Of a DNA stretch of 64,000 nt, positions 45,766 through 56,534 are shown piece after piece. Origin of the DNA: Brachypterus glaber (lineage: Eukaryota; Arthropoda; Insecta; Coleoptera; Kateretidae); the NCBI GenBank assembly GCA_958510825.1, contig OY294046.1, positions 6,138,001-6,202,000 on the forward strand. Direction: 5' to 3'. Within the stretch, counting starts at the first letter, position 1. The number at the start of each line of letters is the position of its first letter. The translations under genes were made by a program, and so were the position numbers. The notes beneath the pieces were generated by a model. That model was not told where the DNA came from, searched no databases, and worked only from the letters and a program-made list of their open reading frames with translations.

Positions 45766-45890
45766 CTATTTGTTTACGATTTAAGTTCAAGTTTATAAGT
45801 AGTGGTTTTTTCAAATCTAATGCAACTTTAAAATATATTTATACAAATATTACATTTTCTGTATGGTATTATTACATTAGATATGACAAA

Positions 45891-46624
45891 ATTACACAAT
45901 ATTTCGAAAAATTCTAAAGTAAGTCATTTTGTTTTTTCATAAAAAAATATAATTTTATGAAAAAAAAAAAAAAAAAAAAATGGCGGACTTCATAATTAAT
46001 ATTACTAAATATTTTTTTGTGTGTTTAGAATGACTAACCAACAAATGTGAAAATCTTTATAAAGCGTCTCTAGCCCACAGCAAAGTAGCCTTCATTCAAC
46101 TTAACTTTGTTTCTTAAGCCAATAAAAGCGAAAAGTAAGCTCCAGATATCTAGATAAACTGGAGAAAATGGCAAAAGCTGCGGACGTGACGATCTGATTT
46201 TCTGGTACTGATTTCCTTTTATTTTAATGTTATTAGAAATCAAACGTGGATCCAACTGAAGGGTATGTTCATTAGGGACGGTCAAATTTTCACTTTTGTT
46301 TCAAATCGTTTAGCGAGTGACCAGGAAAGTGCCTTTTCCGTTGCTAATAAAAAGTGTACAAAGAAAACTGAAATAAAAGGTCTTTAGTTTCCCCCGAGAC
46401 ATTTTAAGGCTTTTAAGGCATGTTTTTCGTCGGAAATGTGCTCCCCATTAATACCAAAAATACCAAATCTGCATAAAAACCAACGTAAACCAACGATTTA
46501 AAAAGACTAGATTTACAACAATGGTAAACTTAGTGTACGTTTAGTCACTCCGAAATTTATAATGTCATCACTTTATAGCCCAAAGTGATAAAAACAAGCC
46601 GTTAAGTCATGTTATGCTACGCAT
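45891..46624. other. Unassigned stretch
   Basis: A poly-A run at 45959-45980; the remainder has no supported feature. AAGCCGTTAAGTCATGTTAT followed by GCTACGCATGG near 46600 echoes the motif seen at 809 and 20829. Confidence 0.4.
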
Positions 46625-47490
46625 GGATCTAGGAGACTTTGCTGAAAAATTTACCGCGAAACTTTTACTGCGAAAGGTTTCACCGCGAAAAAGTAATTAC
46701 CGCGAAAAATTATTACCGCGAAAACATTAACCGCGGAAACTATTATCGCGACAATAAAAATCGCGCATACTTTTACGTCGTAATAATATAATCGCGCATA
46801 CTTTCGCCGCGCAATAATATAATCGCGCTTGAATTTTAATAAAAAAAATAAACTTAAAATATATATTATAATTTTTTGAATGGAACGCTTATTATAATCA
46901 TGGTTTTATTTTTATTTTTTATCAAAAACAAAACCAAACAAACCAAACCAAACAATTTAATCATATTTATGTTTTTTAAAATACTAAAATTATAACACCA
47001 ATATAAAGAAATTAGTTATGTATTATATTATATTATATTTATTAGTAATATAATTATAATTTTACTTTGCTTATGTTTAAAAACCAAACCAAACAATTTA
47101 GTTATATTAAAATTTTGTTAATTCTGCAATTATTAAACTTAATTAAACAAATTGGTAATATAATATATTAAACTTGGTGTAGCTAACGAAAAAGTATGAA
47201 AAAAAAAACGTATTTTTATAATTTAAAATTAGACTCGGAATTTGCTTTGCGCGTTAAATATTTTCGCGGCTATTACTTTCGCTATATATTTTTCGCGGTA
47301 ATTGCATTTCGCTATTTAAACTTTTCGTGGAAATAGTTTTCGCTATATATATTTCGCTTTAATATTTTTTCGCGTTAAATTTTTATCGCTGTTAATCCTT
47401 TGCGAGGAAAAAAAACATTTCGCGGTAATTTTTTCGACGAAATATTTTCGCGATAATTGTTTTCGCGGTAAATTTTTCGAAGAAGGTTCC
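46625..47490. mobile_element. Fold-back element with CGCGAAA-repeat arms
   Basis: The left arm (about 46645-46830) consists of units such as ATTACCGCGAAAA at 14-17 bp spacing. The right arm (about 47232-47485) carries the complement (TTTTCGCGGTAAT). The outer ends share GAAAAATTTACCGCGAA. Over 20 CG-containing units stand out in otherwise AT-rich sequence. The interior is AT-rich with AAACCAAACCAAACAATTTA repeats. TTTCGCGG resembles E2F-type sites, but nothing suggests regulation here. No transposase frame. Confidence 0.8.
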
Positions 47491-49788
47491 CGTTCCCGCA
47501 TTCCATTATATAATATTAACAGTAAATAGTATATTGCATTGCAATGTTTTTTTTTTTTCAAACATCTTTTTTTGAAAAACCAAAAAATTTAATAAAAGGA
47601 TCTTTTTTTCAAAATTATTTGACACATTTTATTTCATTAGTTAAATTCTTACTAAACCATCCATTACATAAGAAAAATTTATAATTTTAATTGTAAATTA
47701 AATATATTTAATTTAACAAACTCGCGTTTAAAGACCCACTGTTCCATTAAAACATCAATAATTAAAGTAATTATAAATTTTAATATTACCTAGAAAATTT
47801 ATATGAAAAATCTTTTTCCCAGAATACTGGATTTGCAATTTAAAAAGTTTTAAAACTTTGATACATCGATTTAGAAAACTAAATAAAAACATTTTTAAGT
47901 TTTATGTTGATCTTATATTTTAAATTAGTTTTTTATCTCTTGAAGAAATATACATACAAATACATACAATACATACAATACATATAATACATGCAAAATA
48001 TATATAATCAAGTTTTTTACATACCGGGCGATCCAAAATTTTTTAGAGCCAAAATTCATTAGAAAAGAGAAAAACGGTTTTAAGTTAAAACTTTCAACTA
48101 CAAGTTATTTTGTTATTAGGTTTTTAACGTTAACTGTCTATTATAGAGAGTAATAATACTTCAATCTTTATCGAAAAAACCTAGATTAATATCAAATGCT
48201 GCAAAGAATAATATCGTTTTAAAAGTGAGTTTTGGGCTAAATAAGAACAATATGTTTTTGTTTAAAAAGGCGCAAAATGATGAAAAGAAATGATTAAAAA
48301 CTGTTTACCAAGTTTATTTGGTAATAGTGAATAAAATAAATGTTTAATACAAAATCTTTAATAATTTTGTGTTATCGTAAACCTGATAACAACGCATATG
48401 CGATTGATGTCATTTAATACTCGTGATGTGGCAATTAAAATTATTTATTTAAAACCACAGCTTAAAACTGTCTATGTAATTTTTTTATAATCCAGTTTTT
48501 TACTTATTTGTATTATAAAAATTAGGATATTAAACACATTACTAGTCTGGGGCCACACTGCAGTGCACTGTCCCATGGGACTTTAGGCTTTGGGTTAACG
48601 TAGAGCTGCTGAATTGCTTTAAAATGTTATTATTATAAATACCTCAAAAATAACTCCATAATCTTACTGAAACCAAAAAAACTAGTCACATAAGTCCAGC
48701 CTAATTACACATTGTGTATTTTACAGGATTAAAAAAAAATAATAAAAAACAACAAAATAATTTAATATTTTAGTCAAGAGCAGGTAACACAACACAACAC
48801 AATTTGCCCTTAGCCCTACAGCAGTAGTCAATGTTCAAAGTTATTTTTATTTTGACATGACATGACACTTGATACATAAATTTTTGTTAGGTGCAATGTT
48901 GCCAAATCCTGCATTAACATAGCTCGTAATTAAAAAAATTAAAATAAAAGTATGTTTCGGGCCATAAAAGGCTTAAGAGCTGAAATTTTGGGAAAGTATA
49001 TATTTTTATGTATCTAAAAAGTAGGTAATATCTTAAAGTTGCAAGCGATTTAGCCCAAAATACGATACCCTTTTGGTTGAATAACCAGGAACTGCTAAAC
49101 TTTTGGTAATACTTGCACAGTTTTCTACGTATAATTAACAGGAAAATTTTCCTCCATTTTTTCCATCATGACCTTATTAGTTTTAACGACAGTTGTTTTC
49201 ATAGTATTCGCATTTTTATGATCCGAATTATGAGAGACGTTCAAAATTTTATTTATTAAATTACTTTGTGTTTTTTTTTATGTTTGTGGGTTAGCGCTTA
49301 AAATGAAAATTCGACAAAGGGTAAGAATTTGCATTAAAAATGTAATTTCAAAACTTGGCTGTTCCACACAAACAAATAGCATACACAGAAAAATTATTAC
49401 TACAAAAAAGTACGTACTTTTAAACATAAAAGGGATATAAGGCTATTATAGCGCATGCCTTCAGGCAAATTTGATACTATTTTCGAGCCATCAAATTATT
49501 AGAACAAGTTCTATTTTTCGACGATTTCTATGCAAGATTTATAGTTATTTTCGTGGTACCAACCTGGAAAAAAGGTACTAAATCGATTTTTTTTTACTAA
49601 TATAGTAGCAACTGGACATGTTAATAATTATTATTATTAATAATAGGCCGGTCTGTCTAACTAAAAAGCTTCCTTAAAAAAGCAAATGTTAGGTTATGTT
49701 TTTGTCAACAAATGCAGAGACACGTCAAAATTGTCTGGTTGGCAGCATTGTTTAATTTGAAATATATAGCGTCAAACTTGCATACAAA
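47491..49788. other. Unassigned AT-rich stretch, includes repeat R3 copy A
   Basis: The only recurring part noticed is 48195-48420 (see separate entry). At 48555-48600 a slightly GC-richer patch (GGGGCCACACTGCAGTGCAC) has no frame. No gene found. Confidence 0.4.
48195..48420 (+). repeat. Dispersed repeat R3, copy A
   Basis: Matches 63480-63700 in the same orientation: TATCGTTTTAAAAGTGAGTT, CTAAATAAGAACAATATG, AAACTGTTTACCAAG and TTTGTGTTATCG. No coding potential, class unknown. Confidence 0.65.
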
Positions 49789-49960
49789 TGTGTTATTGTC
49801 CTCATGCTATATCTGTCAGCAAACTTGCATAGCACCAAACTTGCGTACAACTTGCTCCGTAAAAAGGCAAATGAATGTGTAATTGTCCTCATGCTATATC
49901 TGGCAGCAAACTTGCATGGCACCAAACTTGCGTATAAATTGCTCCGTGAAAAGGCGCCTT
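49789..49960. repeat. Tandem duplication, 87 bp unit, two copies
   Basis: Units start at 49789 and 49876 with TGTGTWATTGTCCTCATGCT, then CAGCAAACTTGCATRGCACC and CTTGCTCCGTAAAAAGG. About 93% identical by eye. A frame reads through it (49883-50083), but only because of the duplication. Confidence 0.85.
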
Positions 49961-50404
49961 AAGGAACTTATGTTCCAAATATGTATTGTATACATACTAG
50001 GCTTAAAGCGTTCTCAAGTTACTACAAATTTCCCAGAAAGTATACACTGTTTTATAGTGTCGATGCCATCTAGCATCAACTAAATCCAACGTAAAATTTT
50101 TAGACGAAGATAAAAGAAAATGTAATTTCCTGTTTTTTTTTTTATTTCATAAACACAAATAAACTTTTCTTAATTTAAAAATTTAAGTAGGTTTGTATTT
50201 CAAAATTGCAATTTTCATTGTGGTAGGTTAAATCTTTGCTTTGCTTAAATCTTTTATATTTCAATTGAAATGCAAAACGGTCAGCCATTTACCGGATTTA
50301 CAAGAATTTAATTTTATATTAAACTAGATGAACGATTGCCAGCAGCCTATCAAAAAATCGGCACTATTTTAAGTTTTTATGAAAAAGCCATACTGGAATT
50401 GGAA
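49961..50404. other. Unassigned stretch
   Basis: No feature seen that I can support. Confidence 0.4.
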
Positions 50405-51185
50405 TTGGAATAGAGGTCTGTACAACTAGAATTATGAAACAGAAGACGTCTACCCTATCTCTATCTCATTTGTGCACGGCACACCACTACCAACTGCATT
50501 TTTTTCAATTTTTATCAACAATTACCGTTGATTTTTGTAAATAAACCTAAAGAAATGAATATTTTTTGCTAAGAAATAAAACTGACGATTTAATAGTAAA
50601 ATAAAGAATGAAATATAAATCCTATTAATTGTTCTTAGGTTGGTTGCTTAATCTGTTTATTTATTTACAAAACATAACCTCAAATATGAAAAGGTAAATA
50701 TGAATTTATTTAACGTTTATCATATTTATTATTAACTATATATTATTATTATATATTTTAATATCGTTACCAGTTTCTACATTTCAACAAATTAATTTTA
50801 TGACGAGGGTTATTTCTGTTATAGCTACCAAATGCCAAGATGTTTTTACAAGGGTTGCAAAAGTCCAAACGAATTTCGCCTAGGCTTTAAATCTAAGGTA
50901 TAAAGAAAGAACTTACCTTTGGTAAACAATATTTAAATATCAAAATTCGTAAAAGTACTATAATAGTCAATAAAAACACAATATTAAGTAAAACACACAA
51001 AAAACTGAAATCAAAACAATATCAAACGCAGCTCGCACAATGAAAGTGGCTAACGAAAATGGCGTTACTGACAGTGCAGCCAACATAAAACCTAGTATAT
51101 TTTTTTTTCTTAATGTTGGTGATATTACTTCTATCCTTTTTGGGTAGAACTTCTGTCCCTGTCTAATCTAAATGGAGAAATCTCC
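50405..51185 (+). repeat. Paired-end dispersed repeat R4, copy A
   Basis: The left edge (50421-50480: ACAACTAGAATTATGAAACA, ACGTCTACCCTATCT, TCTCATTTGTGC) and right edge (51115-51180: CTTCTATCCTTTTTGGGTAG, TCCCTGTCTAATCTAA) both recur at 62695-63112 in the same order, with a different, shorter interior there. The shared ends and differing middles suggest an element with internal deletion derivatives. The possible THAP exon at 50832 lies in the interior of this copy. Confidence 0.55.
50832..50897 (+). CDS. Possible first exon of a THAP-domain protein (weak)
   Basis: An ATG opens 22 codons reading MPRCFYKGCKSPNEFRLGFK and then SK, followed directly by GTATAA, a plausible splice donor after AAG. 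The start resembles a THAP zinc finger: Met-Pro, then Cys-x4-Cys, then the first basic stretch. THAP domains occur in P-element-type transposases and in host DNA-binding proteins, and the exon break would fall in the loop before the FP motif. I found no continuation (CxxH, AVPTIF) in the following 2 kb, so this may be a lone exon, a transposon scrap or chance. Confidence 0.22.
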
Positions 51186-52049
51186 ATTGAAAAGGGTTAC
51201 GTGTAAATAGGCAACCATTAATACACCTGCGTCTTGAGTAAGTTTGACGTTTGACAAAAACGTTATAAAATACATAAATCTAACGTTACTTTCCTAACTA
51301 AATTCTAACCTTTTTCTAACCTTATTCTAACTTTAAATATTTTTTAAATTTCCATTATCAATACGTAAGCTATAGTAGAAAATACTCATTTCAGACAGCT
51401 ATGTGCCTAGGTTTGATAATTATTTATTATTTCTATAATAAGTTTAAGAAAATATCCCCCAAAAGTCAAAATTATAGTAAGTCTGGCAACGCTGTAATAG
51501 AATTGAAAAAATATTTTAAGATTATGAATGTATAAATAAATATTAACTAACTAAATATAAAGTTTTTCTGAGAGGTAAACGTATTTATCGAAGTATAACA
51601 GCATATTACACGAAAAATATTTAGGGCCGCCTAAAAAGATGGCTATTTTATAAATAAATGTAACGAAATTATGTTTAAAAATATTATGATTGCTAAAATA
51701 TATTAAGAGTTATTTATATGAATAAATTTGCCTCCAGCTACCATTTTATGATGCAGGTAGGAATTTGCTAGTTGGCCACGCCCCCTCCGAAAGATAGAAA
51801 TTAAACGTACTTTTAACGTATTTCTAACTTAAAAATCTAACGTTAGATTAACGTTTGTAACTAACGTTTGATTCTAACGTTAAAAAGCGGGACATTTGCA
51901 CATATTTTATAACGTATATTTATACAGTTTGCTAACAGTATAAAAATGTTATTCTAACGAAGCGAGATTGTGTCCTTACCAATTTTTATATTTGGTGTTT
52001 AGTAGAATGTGGGACGGCGTATGTGTTAAGAAAATTATAGATTGCCTAC

Positions 52050-52081
52050 GTTTCGGATAGGGTTTTATCCTTCATCAGGGC
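52050..52081 (-). ncRNA. Hammerhead-ribozyme-like core, left arm
   Basis: Minus strand: CTGATGA, A, helix II GGATA/TATCC with a 6 nt loop, then GAAACG. Core bases match the hammerhead consensus except for one extra A before helix II. Stems I and III are not assigned. Confidence 0.5.
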
Positions 52082-52251
52082 TTTCTGAAATTATTAGACA
52101 TCAAATACATCAAATACAAGGGAACGACCATTATTCCATTGGGAAATAATTAAAAATTAAAACTGGAACTCCAATTTTTAATTATTACCCAATGGTATAA
52201 TGGTCGTTCTCTTGTATTTGATGTATTTGATGTCTAATATTTTAGAAAGCC

Positions 52252-52280
52252 CTGATGAAGAATAAAACCCTATCCGAAAC
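52252..52280 (+). ncRNA. Hammerhead-ribozyme-like core, right arm
   Basis: Plus strand counterpart of 52050-52081: CTGATGA followed by AGAATAAAACCCTATCC and GAAACG. Helix II is one pair weaker (GAATA against TATCC). Confidence 0.5.
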
Positions 52281-52298
52281 GTAGGCAATCTATAAATT

Positions 52299-52580
52299 AA
52301 ATTAAGAAATTCTTGATCCTTACTCATATTGGAGTTGATTTAAATAAACCATAGAAAAAATGTTATCTCTCCAAAATATAAATTTATTGTCTATTAAACA
52401 AACATTACAGCGACAATTGTTTCGACTTTTTTAACATAAAGTCATTTTCAAGTTTTTAAATTTATAAACAAAATAACTTAAGTACACATTATTAGAAATG
52501 TCAAAACAATTGTCGCTGTAATGTTTGTTTAATAGACAATAAATTTATATTTTGGAGAGATAACATTTTTTCTATGGTTT
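52299..52580. mobile_element. Second palindromic element nested in the first, 12 bp duplication
   Basis: AATCTATAAATT is present exactly at 52287-52298 and 52581-52592, marking the insertion. A leader of about 46 bp precedes a left arm (about 52345-52423) that is nearly identical in complement to the right arm (52503-52580): ACCATAGAAAAAATGTTATC, TTATTGTCTATTAAACAAAC, ATTACAGCGACAATTGTTT. Between the arms lies a third hammerhead-like segment. The leader shares CCTTAC and a loosely similar context with the leader of the outer element. Confidence 0.85.
52419..52453 (-). ncRNA. Degenerate hammerhead-like segment in the inner element
   Basis: Minus strand: CTTGAAAATGACTTTATG, then AAAAAAGTCGAAAC. 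A helix II of GACTTT against AAAGTC precedes GAAAC, but the CUGANGA part is altered. The complementary arm retains only part of this segment. Confidence 0.35.
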
Positions 52581-52667
52581 AATCTATAAATTTGTTAACA
52601 CATACGCCGTCCCACATCCCAAGTCCAAACCAAATATGTTATTCTAACGTTAAATTTCTACTAGGGT

Positions 52668-53589
52668 ATCCTTTTACCGAAGGCAGTTGCGCAAATTTAA
52701 AGAGTAGTTTAGGTGCATATTAACTTCGGTATAGTCTATCCCGGATCTTGTTAAAATATTTTCATTTACTTTCACACCGTGTGAAAAGCCGGATAAAGTG
52801 GAAAACTAAGTTTTTTCAGGTTACTTATACCCATTTCATGAGTTTAGCTACATACTCCGGAACAAAATTAGACGCAGTTTGTTACTAATACCCAGAAAGG
52901 GATGGTATTTAATTTTCACGGCATCCGGCTTGGATAATAGTGTGGCTAGATTTTTCCTAAAAATAGTAAACCTTTTTTAGGGCGCTGTAAAACACTAAAA
53001 ACCCTGGTCTTGCTCGGATATAATCTGTCTATCCATAGTAATCGTTTTTAACTAGCATACTTTAAATGCTGTTTAAATTTTTTTTGATCCAGTATGTAAA
53101 ATAGTGTTTAAAGAATTAAAATCTAAATGTATCGCTGACCTTTGACATAAACAACCTATTTTTGACAGATGATTATTTAGAAATGATAGTTACCTACTAA
53201 ATTTTGTTTGGACTATAACTTCTGAACAAAGAAAAATAGGACCATTTAAAATCTCCAGGATTAGAAGAATAAATGATTAGTTGTCTACATCTAGCAACAG
53301 ATGGCGCGCAAGAGTATATCAATCTCATGACATTATTTATTTCGTAAATAAAGTCGAGGAATGCTTTCTTAATCAGCGTACAGGGTTGACTTTTGGCACT
53401 AAAGAGGGCCAGTAAGAACTTACGTTTATATAAACATTTATTCAAGAAATTAAATCATTCATTGCCAAAGTTCGTAAAAAGGCTAATGAATCTCCCTGTA
53501 TTGGTACTGCAATTTTGCCTGTATAGATGTCGGGATTTTACTGTATTTATTCAAATTTCGTTTAAAATTACTGGAAATTTGGTATATTT
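52668..53589. other. Unassigned stretch
   Basis: No repeat match noticed. Minus-strand frame 53197-53445 (82 codons) has no recognisable domain. Confidence 0.4.
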
Positions 53590-54897
53590 CACAGGCCCAC
53601 AAAAAATTTTTTTTTCGTGAGTCTTGGATTCCAATATGATATTCCTATGTATTTTTTTCCCGCTGAAACCGAATCCGCAACCCGTTTAACCCCTACACGT
53701 CAGGATTTTGACATAACCTCAAAAAACACTCGAAAAACTACTGAAACTGCTAAAATCATCTACTCCATACCACTTTCACCCTCTTCCTCCAAATTCGTGA
53801 TTTCGTTACCCCATAATCCCCTAACCTCGGAATACCATTACTCCATAACCTCAAAACCTCGTAACCTCATTAAGTAGAAAAATCTGGTTCGGGAAAACAG
53901 AACAATTACGTGAAATTTTCTTGTAGAACATAGTAACATAGTAACTGTAGAACATAGAACATAGAACGTAGAACATAGAACATAGTAACTGTATAACCCT
54001 AAAATCCTATCACACCATAACCTCCTAACCCCTTCGCTCCGTAAACCCATATATTATAACCTCTTAACCCCATCATCCTATTCTGTGGAGAAGTCCGGTT
54101 TTCGAAATCAAAAGAGTTTTGTGAGTGAAGTCATGAATCAAGGTCTACTTCATTATTTTTTTAAAACTTCTCAGACGTCTGATACCTCAGTAAGCTTGCT
54201 ATCCAATATCTTTTTTGCAATATTTATGAAATTGAATTTTTTCGTGTTATTTACGCAATTGTTTAACGAAAGACCATTACTACCACTACTACTACTTTTC
54301 AAAACTGAAATCCTGCTACCTCCGAGAATATTGGAGACTAATATGAAAAAATCAACAATAAAAAACTTACTCCACATTTCTGAGGTTTGGGGTTATAATT
54401 TCAGTAACCGGACTTCTCCACAGAATAGGATAACGGGTTTAACGGGATATAGTATATGGGGTTACGAAGTAAAGTTATTTTGAGGTTATTTATAATATTT
54501 CTTTTTTGAGGTTATGGTGATAGGGGATTTTGGGGTTATAGAGTTACTTACCTATGACTATGTTACACAAAAAAAACTGAAGAATTTGTTCTGTTTTCCC
54601 AAACTATATTTTTCTACTTAATCAGGTTAGGGGGTTTTGAGGTTATGCGGCTATGGTATAATGAGGTTAGGGGATTATGGGGTCCTAGGGTTATAGAATT
54701 AGCAATTTGGGGACAGTGGTATGGCATAGATGATTTTAGCGGTTTCAGTAGTTTTTCGGGTGTTTTTTGAGGTTATGTCAAAATCCTGACGTGTAGGGGT
54801 TAAACGGGTTGCAGATTCAGTTTCAGCGGGAAAAATACATAGAAATATCATATTGGAATCCAGGACTCACGAAAAAAATTTTTTTTGTGGGCCTGTG
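53590..54897. mobile_element. Large fold-back element with nested inner inverted repeat (1308 bp)
   Basis: Ends CACAGGCCCACAAAAAA are exact complements. The left arm (53590-53900) and right arm (about 54590-54897) share GTGAGTCTTGGATTCCAATA, CGTTTAACCCCTACACGTCA, GACATAACCTCAAAAAACAC and TACTTAATSAGGTTA. Within the left part CCATAACCTC/CCTAACCTC-type units recur. Inside, a second inverted pair, CCTATTCTGTGGAGAAGTCC plus GGTT, stands at about 54077-54103 and 54402-54432. Near 53930-53990 lies an AGAACAT microsatellite. The 132-codon frame at 54085 spans the inner pair and looks non-coding. Confidence 0.8.
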
Positions 54898-54924
54898 TTT
54901 TTAACAATGTACGCCTTGGATAAA

Positions 54925-55100
54925 CGTTTCGTTCCGTTTCCTTCAGTTTCGTTTCGTTAAATTCGGTTTCGTTCCGTTTCGTCCCGTCCCGTCTCGTCTC
55001 GTCCCTTTCCGTCCCGTCACGTCCCTTTTCATCCCGTGACGTCCCGTTTCGACCTGTCCAATCTTGTTTCGTTCCATTTCATCCCATTCCATTTTATTTT
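54925..55100. repeat. Degenerate pentanucleotide array, GTTTC/GTCCC units
   Basis: About 30 units of five bases, drifting from CGTTT to CGTCC and back to CGTTC/CATTT. The array stops before an A-rich segment that leads to the hAT-like MITE at 55179. Confidence 0.8.
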
Positions 55101-55178
55101 ATGGACAATGAGAAAACCCAACAACTTTATTTTTCTTCCACTTTTTGTGGATATTTTCAACCCAGCCTCTGGTCTAGG

Positions 55179-55432
55179 CAACGATCTAATAACTCTTCTC
55201 TCTAGAATAGGCATTTCATTCGTTAAAACTGACAAAAACGTCGGCAACATAAACATTCGTCTGTCTTACTCGCACATCTTTGTTCTGACAGAGACAACAA
55301 TACCAGTTACTGGTGATTGTTATTGTTCAGGCCTGAATATACCTTCTATTTGTTTACAAATAAACCGAGATGTTGGCGATACTTTATTTTAACGGTATAC
55401 GTATTCTAGAAAGAAGAGTTATTAGTTCGTTG
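55179..55432. mobile_element. hAT-like MITE, copy 2 (254 bp)
   Basis: Same length and nearly the same sequence as 25421-25674, same orientation. Flanks GGTCTAGG (55171-55178) and TGTCTAGG (55433-55440) agree at 7 of 8 positions. The left terminal repeat has one change (CAACGATCTAATAACTC). Confidence 0.88.
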
Positions 55433-55440
55433 TGTCTAGG

Positions 55441-56534
55441 TGCTAGGTGCTCTAAAATGGCAGCGAGAAACACTTTGTTGGGCTGAAATACAAATATTCA
55501 ATGTTTTCATAAATTTATCTGCATTCATGGGATCATAAAATAAAATGTAGCGTATGATTCAGACGTGACAAGAATATACCATTATCATTGTCACAGCAGA
55601 ATTCCGAAACATACATGTAGCGAAATACTAACAATAGTTATAAATAAGTTTTGAATAATACTATTACTTTGTATTATAATACTATTGCTTTGTATTACCT
55701 GTAAGCTTTTTGCACATACAGTTAAATTTATTATAATTCCTTTCCCTTATCATAAAAGATAATATGTGGAAAAGTCTTGTTTTAGAATTTTTAAACCAAT
55801 TGTGTTGACGTTTTTTGTGCGTACGATAACTTGATCAAGTCAATTGAGTTACTCAAGAATAGAATGTCCATTCGATATGAAATTTTCACATATACAACAC
55901 AAGAGACTGAGAATTATGCGGGAAAAATTCACTGTTTTTATGAAAATTTGCTGTCTGGAAATAATTATGACCTGGAGTAATTATTAACTTCATAACTCAG
56001 GAACGGTTTAACTTATTGACTTGAAATTTTTACTGTAGTATGCAACCAATAAACATTATCATTTTATGACATTAAAAAATAAATATTTAACCAGGGGCGG
56101 ACTTACAGTTTTACATATAAATTATGAGGCACCCATTATCTACGACCCTGGTCAAAAACTTAATTTTAATAAAACGTTAAATGCTTACATTTATTGGTTC
56201 TATAGTTAAGTAAAAATTTCATGTTAATAAGTTAAACCGTAACTGAGATATGAAGTGATAAATATTCTAAAAATGCCCTTTAAAAGTACGCTGGCTCCCT
56301 TAAAAAGCAATTTAGCTTAAACGTCTATAAAAACTTTTTTCTTACTTTTTGACGTAAAATCTGAATATCTAAAATAATTTTTTTTGTTAAAACAAATGAA
56401 AATCGCTTTTCTCAAAAACGCATCGATAGATTTTTTTAAATTTGGTCTTAAAAAGATGCCAAAGTTCTAAATCTTTAAATTAGGAAAAAAAAGTTGGGTT
56501 ATATGAAAGCTGAGCTAAAAATCGTTTCCCGACC
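55441..56534. other. Unassigned AT-rich stretch
   Basis: From 55960 on it shows the CATAACTCAGGAACGGTTTA type of phrase seen in other undefined repeats. No gene. Confidence 0.4.

Larger units (their letters stand above)
44431..45890. mobile_element. Palindromic element interrupted by a LINE
   Basis: The left arm (about 44431-44503: CTAATGTGATACATATGG, AATATTTGTATAAATATATT, TACATTAGATTCGAAAAAAC) is complementary to the right arm (about 45804-45890). The LINE fragment at 44552-45765 sits between them. The simplest reading is a roughly 260 bp fold-back element later hit by the LINE. Confidence 0.7.
51960..52635. mobile_element. Palindromic element with inverted hammerhead-like cores, 14 bp duplication
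   Basis: ATGTTATTCTAACG flanks it exactly on both sides (51946-51959 and 52636-52649). After a 28 bp leader come two arms of about 165 bp: left about 51988-52155, right 52168-52298 plus 52593-52635. Each contains the hammerhead-like core CTGATGA..GAAAC. Shared arm phrases: GTGGGACGGCGTATGTGTTA, GATTGCCTACGTTTCGGATA, TTGATGTATTTGATGTCTAA. The spacer is only about 12 bp. The right arm is interrupted at 52298 by the inner element. Without that, the element is about 382 bp. Long, variable target duplications and the core motif suggest a Penelope-related origin. Confidence 0.85.
51240..52667 (-). mobile_element. AACGTTAG-rich inverted-repeat element, copy 2, with nested insertion
   Basis: Reverse copy of 27595-28475. 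The right end AATTTCTACTAGGGT (52653-52667) is the complement of the left end of copy 1. The element is split at 51959/52636 by the element at 51960-52635. The GC-rich patch GGCCACGCCCCCTCCGAAAG is at 51775. The left end near 51240 lacks the last tandem units of copy 1. Confidence 0.75.

Noticed and set aside
54085..54483. 132-codon frame on the plus strand as a possible gene
   Set aside because: It begins and ends in the two arms of an inner inverted repeat, has no recognisable domain, and its hydrophobic stretches come from poly-T-rich DNA.
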